DNA from: Larix kaempferi
Lineage: Eukaryota > Streptophyta > Pinopsida > Pinales > Pinaceae
Reading direction: 5' to 3'
Assembly (NCBI GenBank): GCA_027924585.1
Contig: BSBM01000059.1
Location: 3,782,001 to 3,846,000, forward strand
DNA length: 64,000 nt
Shown here: one piece after another, positions 26,727 to 38,956 of the stretch
How the letters are laid out: each line of letters opens with the position of its first letter
How positions within the stretch are numbered: the first letter of the stretch is position 1
Translations under genes and position numbers: made by a program
The notes under the pieces: generated by a model
What the model was told of the DNA's origin: nothing
The model's database searches: none
What the model saw: only the letters and a program-made list of their open reading frames with translations

Positions 26727-27074
26727 TGAAGTAGCGAACCTCTCTCAGCTAGAGGGAACTTGCTTGAGTGAATGACCAAATGAGTGGTCGAACTCTCTAT
26801 TTACACACATCAAAGGGTGACTTTTTTCCTGACTGGGCCAACCTAACTTTCCCTAACTGCGTCGACTTGACTGGGGCATTTCTGCCCATTTTTGGGGACA
26901 AATTGCCCACTGTTTTGGGGGAGTTTACCCACTGGGCCGACTTGTCTTGGGCTTTACATTGATACTTTCAAGTGTTTTACATGATCAAATACATTGACAT
27001 CCTGTCCCATAGGAGGTACAATAACAAGATGAAATAACAATAACAATAACTTCTGAGTTGCACTAATTCCAACA
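26727..27074 (-). promoter_or_regulatory. LTR-like block 8 (type 1), TATA degraded
   Basis: Copy of blocks 4 and 6. TGTAAATAGA at 26796-26805 and the same internal deletion. Confidence 0.5.
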
Positions 27075-28463
27075 CTGCCTCTCAACAAGGAAGGTATTCT
27101 TCGAACACTGCATTCTAATCTTATTCTTTCTTTCGTCGACCTATGAGGTGATGCCCCATGCAGCTACTACCCCAACACTCCCTCTTGCCCAAGGTGGTAT
27201 CATCAGCATTATCATACTGAAACACATCTCGATATCATATGTACATCAAAGTTATCTCTAACCTCTCTATATCATAAGGAAGGTCTTGCAACACAATCAC
27301 AGTTAGTCGAGAAGTGTCAACAAGTCAATCTTCATGCATCTGCTCAATCCAGTCCATCGGAGAACATGCACTAGCTCCACGACTCTGCACTATCCATAGG
27401 TGAGTCACACGTGCATCAGCTCAAGAACTCTGCATAGTACATCGGAGAGTCTATCATGCATCAATACAATGTGCTCAGCTCAACCCAATTCATCGGGTGC
27501 CTACATCATCAACACTCCCTCCTAGCTAGAGAGGTAACATCGCGTCGGAACACATCTTGTTATCATAAGAGGGTCCATTCAAACACAGGGAATAAGCACG
27601 TTCCACAAAGGAACCATCCCGCAATGGGACACACTCCACAAAGGAATAGAATAACAATTATGAATGGAGTTTATTCACCACTGCTAGTTGGCCAACCTGA
27701 AGATGATCCCATGAATAACAAACGCCCTGTATAAATCTACAACACACATCAACTCCTATTTGGATGACCTGAAGATGAATCCCACGAATGACAGACATCC
27801 TGTAGAAATCTGCAACGCGATGAGACCGAGGCGCCCTCGAGAAACCATATACTCCTCCAACCTTCATGCCGGCCAAGACATGGCACTTGAAGTTGTTCAG
27901 GCAGTCGAAATCCTAAGCAAGGAACTAGCAAACAAGTTGGAAGATTGATATATATGCAAAAAAAATATATAACCTTGAACTGAAAGCAATAACAAGCAGG
28001 TAATATCTGGCCACACGTTCGGATGAAGTGTTCCCACATGTCCTAGAGGTAGTTATCTTCCCACAGGAGGCTTGCAACGGAGTCCAGCGATTAAATTCAA
28101 CTATGTAGTAAATCATAGATACTAAGTGTGGGTTGCAGGAATCTATCGTGCAGGTACAGTACCACCGAGAGACGAGAAAAAGAAGAGAATCCGAAGCTAA
28201 ATAGAAAAAAGGTAAACTCGTAGTTGTCTGACCTGAAGATGAATCCCATGAATGATAAACACCCTGTATAAATGCGCAACGCAATCTAATCCAGGCGCTC
28301 TCTAGAAACCCTACTCTCCTCTAAACTGCATGTTGGGCAGAACCTGACAATGGAAGTTGATCAGGCTCTCCAAATCCTAAGCTGAGTTGAGCCTTGACCT
28401 TGTTAATGTTTACAGCAGCATAACCAGGATCACTAAAAGAATGGCAAAGCTCAGAGACAAAAT

Positions 28464-29054
28464 CTAGTGAGGAGGTAACCTCTCAAGAGTATCAAAAGGG
28501 CTGGTTGCTCTTCTATGCACACCTTGAAGAACACTAGAATGGAAGGTATGGCCTGAGGGACTGTGTATTAGTGAAGGGAATACTTCCTTGTGCCAAATGT
28601 GTAGGTATTGTGGGGACCAAGCTAGGTAGATCTTGCAGAGGGTGCCCATATCTCTATGGATGATCCCACTAGCTTAGCAATTCTTCCTTCCATTGCCTAA
28701 CAGCCTGATATACCCAACTGTAGCTTGGCTTGGTTGATTTGGTGTATCTTTGGGCTATGTGTGAGTCTGTTGTTCCCTGATTCCTTGTAGAGATCATGCC
28801 CAGCTCGGGGGTGGCAGTGTGTTGAGATATTGATGATCACAACTGGCCTATGGTTGGGTGGAACGTTGCAGTTGCATAGTCAGTTGCTTGGGACTACTTT
28901 GTTATAAGATAAGTATTCTCTTGTGTTAACTTTGCAATTATTTATTTGATGAATATTCTGAATGTATGATGGATGTGTAATTGAAATTACTTCCGTTATT
29001 TGATGAATATTCTGAATGTATGATGGATGTGTAATTGAAATTACTTCCGTTGTG
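28464..29054. repeat. Module C, copy 3 (truncated, with 54-bp duplication)
   Basis: The stretch starting TTATTTGATGAATATTCTG is tandemly repeated with a 54-bp period (28942 and 28996). The copy stops after CTTCCGTTGTG and is joined to a later part of the unit. Confidence 0.85.
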
Positions 29055-30128
29055 CACTATCCATAGGTGAGTCACACGTGCATCAGCTCAAGAACTCTGC
29101 ACAGTACATTGGAGAGTCTATCATGCATCAATACAATGTGCTCAGCTCAACCCAATTCATCGGGTGCCTACATCATCAACACTCCCTCCTAGCTAGAGAG
29201 GTAACATCGCGTCGGAACACATCTTGTTATCATAAGAGGGTCCATTCAAACACAGGGAATAAGCACGTTCCACAAAGGAACCATCCCGCAATGGGACACA
29301 CTCCACAAAGGAATAGAATAACAATTATGAATGGAGTTTATTCACCACTGCTAGTTGGCCAACCTGAAGATGATCCCATGAATAATAAACGCCCTGTATA
29401 AATCTGCAAGAACATCAACTCCTATTTGGATGACCTGAAGATGAATCCCACGAATGACAGACATCCTGTAGAAATCCGCAACGCGATGAGACCGAGGCGC
29501 CCTCGAGAAACCATATACTCCTCCAACCTTCATGCCGGCCAAGACATGGCACTTGAAGTTGTTCAGGCAGTCGAAATCCTAAGCAAGGAACTAGCAAACA
29601 AGTTGGAAGATTGATATATATGCAAAAAAATAGATAACCTTGAACTGAAAGAAATAACAAGCAGGTAATATCTGGCCACACGTTCGGATGAAGTGTTCCC
29701 ACATGTCCTAGAGGTAGTTATCTTCCCACAGGAGGCTTGCAACGGAGTCCAGCGATTAAATTCAACTATGTAGTAAATCATAGATACTAAGTGTGGGTTG
29801 CAGGAATCTATCGTGCAGGTACAGTACCACCGAGAGACGAGAAAAAGAAGGGAATCCAAAGCACAATAGAAAAAAGGTAAACTCGTAGTTGTCTGACCTG
29901 AAGATGAATCCCATGAATGATAAACACCCTGTAGAAATGCGCAACGCAATCTAATCCAGGCGCTCTCTAGAAACCCTACTCTCCTCTAAACTACATGTTG
30001 GGAAGAACCTGACAATGGAAGTTGATCAGGCTCTCCAAACCAAAAGCTGAGTTGAGCCTTGACCTTGTTAATGTTTACAGCAGCATAACCAGGATCACTA
30101 AAAGAATGGAAAAGCTCAGAAACAAAAT

Positions 30129-30802
30129 CTGGTGAGGAGGTAACCTCTCAAGAGTATCAAAAGGGTTGGTTGCTCTTCTATGCACACCTTGAAGAACACT
30201 AGAATGGAAGGTATGGCCTGAGGGACTGTGTATTAGTGAAGGGAATACTTCCTCGTGCCAAATGTGTAGGTATTGTGGGGACCAAGCTAGGTAGATATTG
30301 CAGAGGGTGCCCATATCTCTATGGATGATCCCACTAGCTTAGCAATTCTTCCTTCCATTGCCTAACAGCCTGATATACCCAACTGTAGCTTGTCTTGGCT
30401 GATTTGTTGTATCTTTGGGCTATGTGTGAATCTGTTGTTCCCTGATTCCTTGTAGAGATCATGCCCAGCTCGGGGGTGGCAGTGTGTTGAGATATTGATG
30501 ATCAAAACTGCCCTATGGTTGGGTGGAACGTTGCTGTTGCATAGCCAGTTGCTTGGGACTACTTTGTTATAAGATAAGTATTCTCTTGTGTTAACTTTGC
30601 AATTATTTATTTGATGAATATTCTGAATGTATGATGGATGTGTAATTGAAATTACTTCCGTTGTGTTTTTTAATAATTATACATTTCCATATGTCTTTTT
30701 ATATTATGTGAATGCTTATTTAAAAGTTCATGGGGCTAGATGCCTAGCTTTAGCACCACGTTCTCTCTATCATGCTGGTATGATGGGAGGGGACATTACA
30801 TA
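30129..30802. repeat. Module C, copy 4
   Basis: Full-length copy within the expanded HOR 3. Confidence 0.85.
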
Positions 30803-30874
30803 GCGTAAACCCAAGAAAACAAGGGAGAAACTTCTCCAATAGTAGAGAACGCAAAAAAACTAGTCTCTTAACTG

Positions 30875-31272
30875 AAGTAGCAACCTCTCTTGGCTAGACC
30901 GAACTTGCTTGAGTGAATGAACAAAAGAGACGTCAAGCTCTCTATTTATACACATCAAAGGGTGACATTTTCCCTGACTGGGCCGACTTAACGTTCCCTA
31001 ACTGCGCCGAGTTGACTAGGGCAGTTCTGCGCATTGTTTGGGACAAATTGCCCAATCTTTTGATGCAGTTTACCCGCTGGGCCGACTTGTTTTGGGGGAA
31101 TACAAAAAATTACGTTTACTAAATCTTTTCTTTGTGATTTCACCCGTAGTTTTACATTGATTCTTTCAAGTGTTTTACATGATCAAATACATTGACATCT
31201 TGTCCCAAAGGAGGTACAATAAAAAGATGAAATAAAATAGAAATAACATTTGAAGTTGCACTATTTCCAACA
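30875..31272 (-). promoter_or_regulatory. LTR-like block 9 (type 2) with TATA box
   Basis: Copy of blocks 5 and 7. TATAAATAGA at 30941-30950. Confidence 0.5.
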
Positions 31273-34200
31273 CTTCCGCTCAACAAGGAAGGTATTCTTC
31301 GAACACTGTATTCTAATCTTATTCTTTCTTTGGTCGAAATATGAGGTGATGCCCCATGCAACTACGAACCCAACACTCCCTCTTGGCCATGGAGGTATCA
31401 TCAGCATTATCATACTGAAACACATCTCGATATCATATGTACATCACAGTTATCTCTAACCTTTCTATATCATAAGGAAGGTCTTAAAACAAAATCACAG
31501 TTAGTAGAGAAGTGTCAACAAATCAATCTTCATGCATCTGCTCAATCCAGTCTATCGGAGAACATGAAGATGAATCCCACGAATGACAAGCATCCTGTAG
31601 AAATCCGCAACGCGATGAGACCGAGGCGCCCTCGAGAAACCATATACACCTCCAACCTTCATGCTGGCCGAGACATGGCACTGGAAGTTGTTCAAGCAGT
31701 CCAAATCCTAAGCAAGCAACTAGCAACCAAGTTGGTAGATTGATACATATGCAAAATAAAATAAAACCTTGAACTGAAAGCAATAACAAGCACGTAATAT
31801 CTGGCCACACGTTTGGATGAAGTGTTCCCACATGTCCTAGAGGTAGTTATCTTCCCACAAGAGGCTTGCAACAAAGTCCAGCGAGTAAATGCAACTATGT
31901 AGTAAATCATAGATACTAAGTGTGGGTTGCAGGAATCTATCGTGCGGGTAGAGAACCACCGATAGCAGAGAAAAAGGAGGGAATCCGAACCACAATAGAA
32001 AAAAGATAAACCCGTAGTTGTCTGACCTGAAGATGAATCCCATGAATGATAAACACCCCATAGAAATCTGCAACGCAATCTAAGCGAGTCGCTCTCTAGA
32101 AACCCTACTCTCCACTAAACTGCATGTTGGCCAGAACCTGACAATGGAAGTTGATCAGGCTCTGCAAATCCTAAGCTGAGTAGAGCCTTGACCTTGTTAA
32201 TGTTTATAGCAGCATAATCAGGTTCACTAAAAGAATGGCAAAGCACAGAAACAAAATGACTGTCGAGCTCGTTTAAACCATGATGATAAGAATAATCATC
32301 TCCCAACCATGGACAAAGCTATTTGTCTCCCCCGAGCTCAGACCTTCTAATAGAGAACGATGTACATCCGGATAGTAGTAGCGCAAACCTAAGAAAACAT
32401 GGGAGAAACTTCTCAACAAGGAAGGTATTCTTCGAACACTGTATTCAGACAGTCCAAATCCTAAGCAAGCAACTAGCAAACAAGTTGGAAGATTGACACA
32501 TATGCAAAATAAAATAAAACCTTGAACTCAAAGCAATAACAAGCAGGTAATATCTGGCCACATGTTTGGATGAAGTGTTCCCACATGTCCTAGAGGTAGT
32601 TATCATCCCACAGGAGGCTTGCAACGCAGTCCAGCGAGTAAATGCAACTATGTAGTAAATCATAGATACTAAGTGTGGGTTGCAGGAATCTATCGTGCAG
32701 GTAGAGGACCACCGAGAGAAGAGAAAATGGAGGGAATCCGAATCACAATAGAAAAAAGGTAAACTCGTAGTTGTCTGACCTGAAGATGAATCCCATGAAT
32801 GATAAACAACCTGTAGAAATCCGCAACGCAATCTAATCGAGGCGCTCTCTAGAAACCCTACTCTCCTCTAAATTACATGTTGAGAAGAACCTAACAATGG
32901 AATTTGATCAGGCTCTCTAAACAAGGAAGGTATTCTTCGAACACTGCATTCTAATCTTATTCTTTCTTTGGTCAACCTATGAGGTGATTCCCCATGCAGC
33001 TACTACCCCAACACTCCCTCTTGCCCAAGGTGGTATCATCAGCATTATCATACTAAAACACATCTCGATATCATATGTACATCAAAGTTATCTCTAACTT
33101 CTCTATATCATAAGGAAGGTCTTGCAACACAATCACAGTTAGTCGAGAAGTGTCAACAAGTCAATTTTCATGCATCTGCTCAATCCAGTCCATCGGAGAA
33201 CATGCACTAGCTCCACGACTCTGCACTATCCATAGGTGAGTCACACGTGCATCAGCTCAAGAACTCTGCACAGTACATCAGAGAGTCTATTATGCATCAA
33301 TACAATGTGCTCAGCTCAACCCAATTCATCGGGTGCCTACATCATCAACACTCCCTCCTAGCTAGAGAGGTAACATCGCGTCGGAACACATCCTGTTATC
33401 ATAAGAGGGTCCATTCAAACACAGGGAATAAGCACGTTCCACAAAGGAACCATCCCGCAATGGGACACACTCCACAAAGGAATAGAATAACAATTTTGAA
33501 TGGTGTTTATTCACCACTGCTAGTTGGCCAACCTGAAGATGAACCCATGAATAACAAACGCCCTGTATAAATCTACAACACACATCAACTCCTATTTGGA
33601 TGACCTGAAGATGAATCCCACGAATGACAGACATCCTGTAGAAATCTGCAACGCGATGAGACCGAGGCGCCCTCGAGAAACCATATACTCCTCCAACCTT
33701 CATGCCGGCCAAGACATGGCACTTGAAGTTGTTCAGGCAGTCGAAATCCTAAGCAAGGAACTAGCAAACAAGTTGGAAGATTGATATATATGCAAAAAAA
33801 ATATATAACCTTGAACTGAAAGCAATAACAAGCAGGTAATATCTGGCCACACGTTCGGATGAAGTGTTCCCACATGTCCTAGAGGTAGTTATCTTCCCAC
33901 AGGAGGCTTGCAACGGAGTCCAGCGATTAAATTCAACTATGTAGTAAATCATAGATACTAAGTGTGGGTTGCAGGAATCTATCGTGCAGGTACAGTACCA
34001 CCGAGAGACGAGAAAAAGAAGAGAATCCGAAGCTAAATAGAAAAAAGGTAAACTCGTAGTTGTCTGACCTGAAGATGAATCCCATGAATGATAAACACCC
34101 TGTAGAAATGCGCAACGCAATCTAATCCAGGCGCTCTCTAGAAACCCTACTCTCCTCTAAACTGCATGTTGGGCAGAACCTGACAATGGAAGTTGATCAG

Positions 34201-34299
34201 GCTCTCCAAATCCTAAGCTGAGTTGAGCCTTGACCTTGTTAATGTTTACAGCAGCATAACCAGGATCACTAAAAGAATGGCAAAGCTCAGAGACAAAAT

Positions 34300-34973
34300 C
34301 TAGTGAGGAGGTAACCTCTCAAGAGTATCAAAAGGGCTGGTTGCTCTTCTATGCACACCTTGAAGAACACTAGAATGGAAGGTATGGCCTGAGGGACTGT
34401 GTATTAGTGAAGGGAATACTTCCTTGTGCCAAATGTGCAGGTATTGTGGGGACCAAGCAAGGTAGATCTTGCAGAGGGTGCCCATATCTCTATGGATGAT
34501 CCCACTAGCTTAGCAATTCTTCCTTCCATTGCCTAACAGCCTGATATACCCAACTGTAGCTTGGCTTGGCTGATTTGGTGTATCTTTGGGCTATGTGTGA
34601 GTCTGTTGTTCCCTGATTCCTTGTAGAGTTCATGCCCAGCTCGGGGGTGGCAGTGTGTTGACATATTGATGATCACAACTGGCCTATGGTTGGGTGGAAC
34701 GTTGCAGTTGCATAGCCAGTTGCTTGGGACTACTTTGTTATAAGATAAGTATTCTCTTGTGTTAACTTGGCAATTATTTATTTGATGAATATTCTGAATG
34801 TATGATGGATGTGTAATTGAAATTACTTCCGTTTTGTTTTTTAATAATTATACATTTCCATATGTCTTTTTATATTATGTGAATGCTTATTTAAAAGTTC
34901 ATGGGGCTAGATGCCTAGCTTTAGCATCACGTTCTCTCTATCATGCTGGTATGATGGGAGGGGACATTACATA
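34300..34973. repeat. Module C, copy 5
   Basis: Full-length copy within HOR 4. Confidence 0.85.
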
Positions 34974-35045
34974 GCGCAAACCCAAGAAAACAAGGGAGAA
35001 ACTTCTCCAATAGTAGAGAACACAAAAAAACTAGTCTCTTAACTG

Positions 35046-35444
35046 AAGTAGCAACCTCTCTTTGGCTAGACCGAACTTGCTTGAGTGAATGAACAAAAGA
35101 GAGGTCGAGCTCTCTATTTATACACATCAAAGGGTGACATTTTCCCTGACTGGGCCGACTTAACGTTCCCTAACTGCGCCGAGTTGACTAGGGCAGTTCT
35201 GCCCATTGTTTGGGACAAATTGCCCAATCTTTTGGGGTAGTTTACCCGCTGGGCCGACTTGTTTTTGGGGAATACAAAAAATTACGTTTACTAAATCTTT
35301 TCTTTGTGATTTCACCCGTAGGTTTACATTGATTCTTTCAAGTGTTTTACATTATCAAATACATTGACATCTTGTCCCATAGGAGGTACAATAAAAAGAT
35401 GAAATAAAATAGAAATAACATCTGAAGTTGCACTATTTCCAACA
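35046..35444 (-). promoter_or_regulatory. LTR-like block 10 (type 2) with TATA box
   Basis: Copy of blocks 5, 7 and 9. TATAAATAGA at 35113-35122. Confidence 0.5.
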
Positions 35445-36586
35445 CTTCTGCTCAACAAGGAAAGTATTCTTCGAACACTGTATTCTATTCTTATTCTTTC
35501 TTTGGTCGACATATGAGGTGATGCCCCATGCAGCTACGAACCCAACACTCCCTCTTGGCCATGGAGGTATCATCAGCATTATCATACTGAAACACATCTC
35601 GATATCATATGTACATCACAGTTATCTCTAACCTCTCTATATCATAAGGAAGGTCTTAAAACACAATCACAGTTAGTAGAGAAGTGTCAACAAATCAATC
35701 TTCATGCATCTGCTCAATCCAGTCTATCGGAGAACATGAAGATGAATCCCACGAATGACAAGCATCTTGTAGAAATCCGCAACGCGATGAGACTGAGGCG
35801 CCCTCGAGAAACCATATACACCTCCAACCTTCATGCTGGCCGAGACATGGCACTGGAAGTTGTTCAAGCAGTCCAAATCCTAAGCAAGCAACTAGCAACC
35901 AAGTTGGTAGATTGATACATATGCAAAATAAAATAAAACCTTGAACTGAAAGCAATAACAAGCACGTAATATCTGGCCACACGTTTGGATGAAGTGTTCC
36001 CACATGTCCTAGAGGTAGTTATCTTCCCACAAGAGGCTTGCAACAAAGTCCGGCGAGTAAATGCAACTATGTAGTAAATCATAGATACTAAGTGTGGGTT
36101 GCAGGAATCTATCGTGCGGGTAGAGAACCACTGATAGCAGAGAAAAAGGAGGGAATCCGAAGCACAATAGAAAAAAGATAAACCCGTAGTTGTCTGACCT
36201 GAAGATGAATCCCATGAATGATAAACACCCCATAGAAATCTGCAACGCAATCTAAGCGAGTCGCTCTCTAGAAACCCTACTCTCCACTAAACTGCATGTT
36301 GGACAGAACCTGACAATGGAAGTTGATCAGGCTCTGCAAATCCTAAGCTGAGTAGAGCCTTGACCTTGTTAATGTTTATAGCAGCATAACCAGGTTCACT
36401 AAAAGAATGGCAAAGCACAGAAACAAAATGACTGTCAAGCTCATTTAAACCATGATGATAAGAATAATCATCTCCCAACCATAGACAAAGCTATTTGTCT
36501 CCCCCGAGCTCAGACCTTATAATAGAGAACGATGTACATCCGGATAGTAGTAGCGCAAACCTAAGAAAACATGGGAGAAACTTCTC

Positions 36587-38956
36587 AACAAGGAAGGTAT
36601 TCTTCGAACACTGTATTCAGACAGTCCAAATCCTAAGCAAGCAACTAGCAAACAAGTTGGAAGATTGACACATATGCAAAATAAAATAAAACCTTGAACT
36701 CAAAGCAATAACAAGCAGGTAATATCTGGCCACATGTTTGGATGAAGTGTTCCCACATGTCCTAGAGGTAGTTATCATCCCACAGGAGGCTTGCAACGCA
36801 GTCCAGCGAGTAAATGCAACTATGTAGTAAATCATAGATACTAAGTGTGGGTTGCAGGAATCTATCGTGCAGGTAGAGGACCACCGAGAGAAGAGAAAAT
36901 GGAGGGAATCCGAATCACAATAGAAAAAAGGTAAACTCGTAGTTGTCTGACCTGAAGATGAATCCCATGAATGATAAACAACCTATAGAAATCCGCAACG
37001 CAATCTAATCGAGGCGCTCTCTAGAAACCCTACTCTCCTCTAAATTGCATGTTGAGCAGAACCTAACAATGGAATTTGATCAGGCTCTCTAATGCCTAAG
37101 CTGAGTTGAGCCTTGACCTTGTTAATGTTTATAGCAGCATAACCAGGATCACTAAAAGAATGGCAAAGCACAGAAACAAAATGACTGTCGACCTCGTTTA
37201 AACCATGATGTAAGAACAATCAACTCCCAACCATAGACAAAGCTATTTGTCTCCCCCGAGCTCAGACCTTCTAATAGATAACGATGTACATCCGGATAGT
37301 AGTAGCACAAACCCAAGAAAACAAGGGAGAAACTTCTCCAATAGTGGAGAACCCCAAAAAATGAATCTCTTCACTGAAGTAGCGAACCTCTCTCAACTAG
37401 AGGGAACTTGCTTGAGTGAATGACCAAATGAGTGGTCGAACTCTCTATTTACACACATCAAAGGGTGACTTTTTTCCTGACTGGGGCAACCTAACTTTCC
37501 CTAAATGCATCGACCTGACTGGGGCATTTTTGCCCATTTTTGGGGACAAATTGCCCACTATTTTGGGGGAGTTTACCCACTGGGCGGACTTGTCTTGGGG
37601 AAATACAAAAAATTACGTTTACCAAATCTTTTCTTAGTGATTTCACCCCTAGGTTTACATTGATTCTTTCAACTGTTTTACATGATCAAATCATTGACAT
37701 CTTGTCCCATAGGAGGTACAATAACAAGATGAAATACAATAACAATAACTTCTGAAGATGCACTATTTCCAACACTCCCTCTCAACAAAGAAGGTATCCT
37801 TCGAACACTGTATTCTAATCTTATTCTTTCTTTGGTCGACCTATGAGGTGATGCCCCATGCAGCTACTACTCCAACACTCCGTCTTAGTCATGGAGGTAT
37901 CATCAGCATGATCATACTGAAACACATCTCGATATCATATGTACATCACAATTATCTCTAACCTCTCTATATCATAAGGAAGGTCTTACGACACAATCAC
38001 GGTTAGTCGAGAAGTGTCAACAAATCCATCTCCATGCATCTGCTCAATCCAGTCCATGGGAGAACACACACTAGCTCCAAGACTCTGTGCTATCCATAGG
38101 TGAGTCACACGTGCATCAGCTCAAGAACTCGGCACAGTCCATAGGAGAGTCTATCATGCATCAATACAATTTGCTCAGCTAAACCCAGTCCATCGGGTGC
38201 CTACATCATCAACACTCCCTCTTAGCTAGAGAGGTATCATCACGTCGGAACACATCTTGTTATCATAAGAGGTTCCATTCCAACACAGGGAATAAGCACG
38301 TTCCACAAAGGAACCATCCCACAATGGGACACACTCCACAAAGGAATAGAATAACAATTATGAATGGGGTTTATTCACCACTTCTAGTTGGCCACCCTGA
38401 AGATGATCCCATGAATAACAAACACCCTGTATAAATCTACAACACACATCAACTCCTATTTGGATGACCTGAAGATGAATCCCACGAATGACAAACATCC
38501 TGTAGTAATCCGAAACGCAATGAGACCGAGGCGCCCTGGAGAAACCATATACTCCTCTAACCTTCATGCTGGCTGAGAAATGGCACTAGAAGTTGTTCAG
38601 GCAGTCCAAATCCTAAGCAAGCAAATAGCAAAAAAAGTTGGAAGATTGATGTATATGCAAAATAAAATAAAACCTTGAACTGAAAGCAATAACAAGCAGG
38701 TAATATCTGGCTGAAGTGTTCCCACATGTCCAAGAGGTAGTTATCTTCCCACAGGAGGCTCGCAATGCAGTCCAGCAAGTAATTGCAACTATGTAGCAAA
38801 TCATAAATACTAAGTGTGGGTTGCAGGAATCTATCGTGCATGTATAGGACCACCGAGAGCAGAGGAAAAGGAGGGAATCCGAAGCACAATAGAAAAAAGG
38901 TAAACTCGTAGTTGTCTGACCCGAAGATGAATCCGATGAATGATAAAGACCCTAAA
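36587..38956. repeat. Higher-order repeat copy 5, partial, cut by the inverted long repeat
   Basis: It starts with the same fused junction. Its LTR block (37376-37774) keeps the AAATTACGTTTACCAAATC segment that copies 1-3 have lost. It ends inside a B module at the sequence AAAGAAATC, where the right-hand long repeat begins. Confidence 0.85.
37376..37774 (-). promoter_or_regulatory. LTR-like block 11, degraded TATA but no deletion
   Basis: TGTAAATAGA at 37444-37453 as in type 1, yet the segment deleted in type 1 is present. This fits an ancestor of type 1 before the deletion, or a gene-conversion mosaic. Confidence 0.5.

Larger units (their letters stand above)
25938..32414. repeat. Higher-order repeat copy 3, with an extra internal duplication
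   Basis: 6477 bp, about 1.67 kb longer than the norm. The segment from the third CTCCCTCC site through A''-A-B and module C is present twice (C copies at 28464-29054 and 30129-30802). The first C copy is cut at about 29054 and joined to the sequence GCACTATCCATAGG. Confidence 0.9.
32415..36586. repeat. Higher-order repeat copy 4, with a 640-bp deletion
   Basis: 4172 bp. Near 32920 a B module (GGCTCTCTAA) is joined directly to ACAAGGAAGG. This removes the rest of B and all of LTR block type 1 (equivalent to 16828-17468 in copy 1). Module C lies at 34300-34973. Confidence 0.9.

Noticed and set aside
7052-38956. The many 60-128-codon open frames of the array as real genes
   Set aside because: They recur on both strands with the repeat, have no recognisable domains and change at all codon positions. 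Recurrence follows from duplication. Only the 128-codon minus frame is kept as a low-interest finding.
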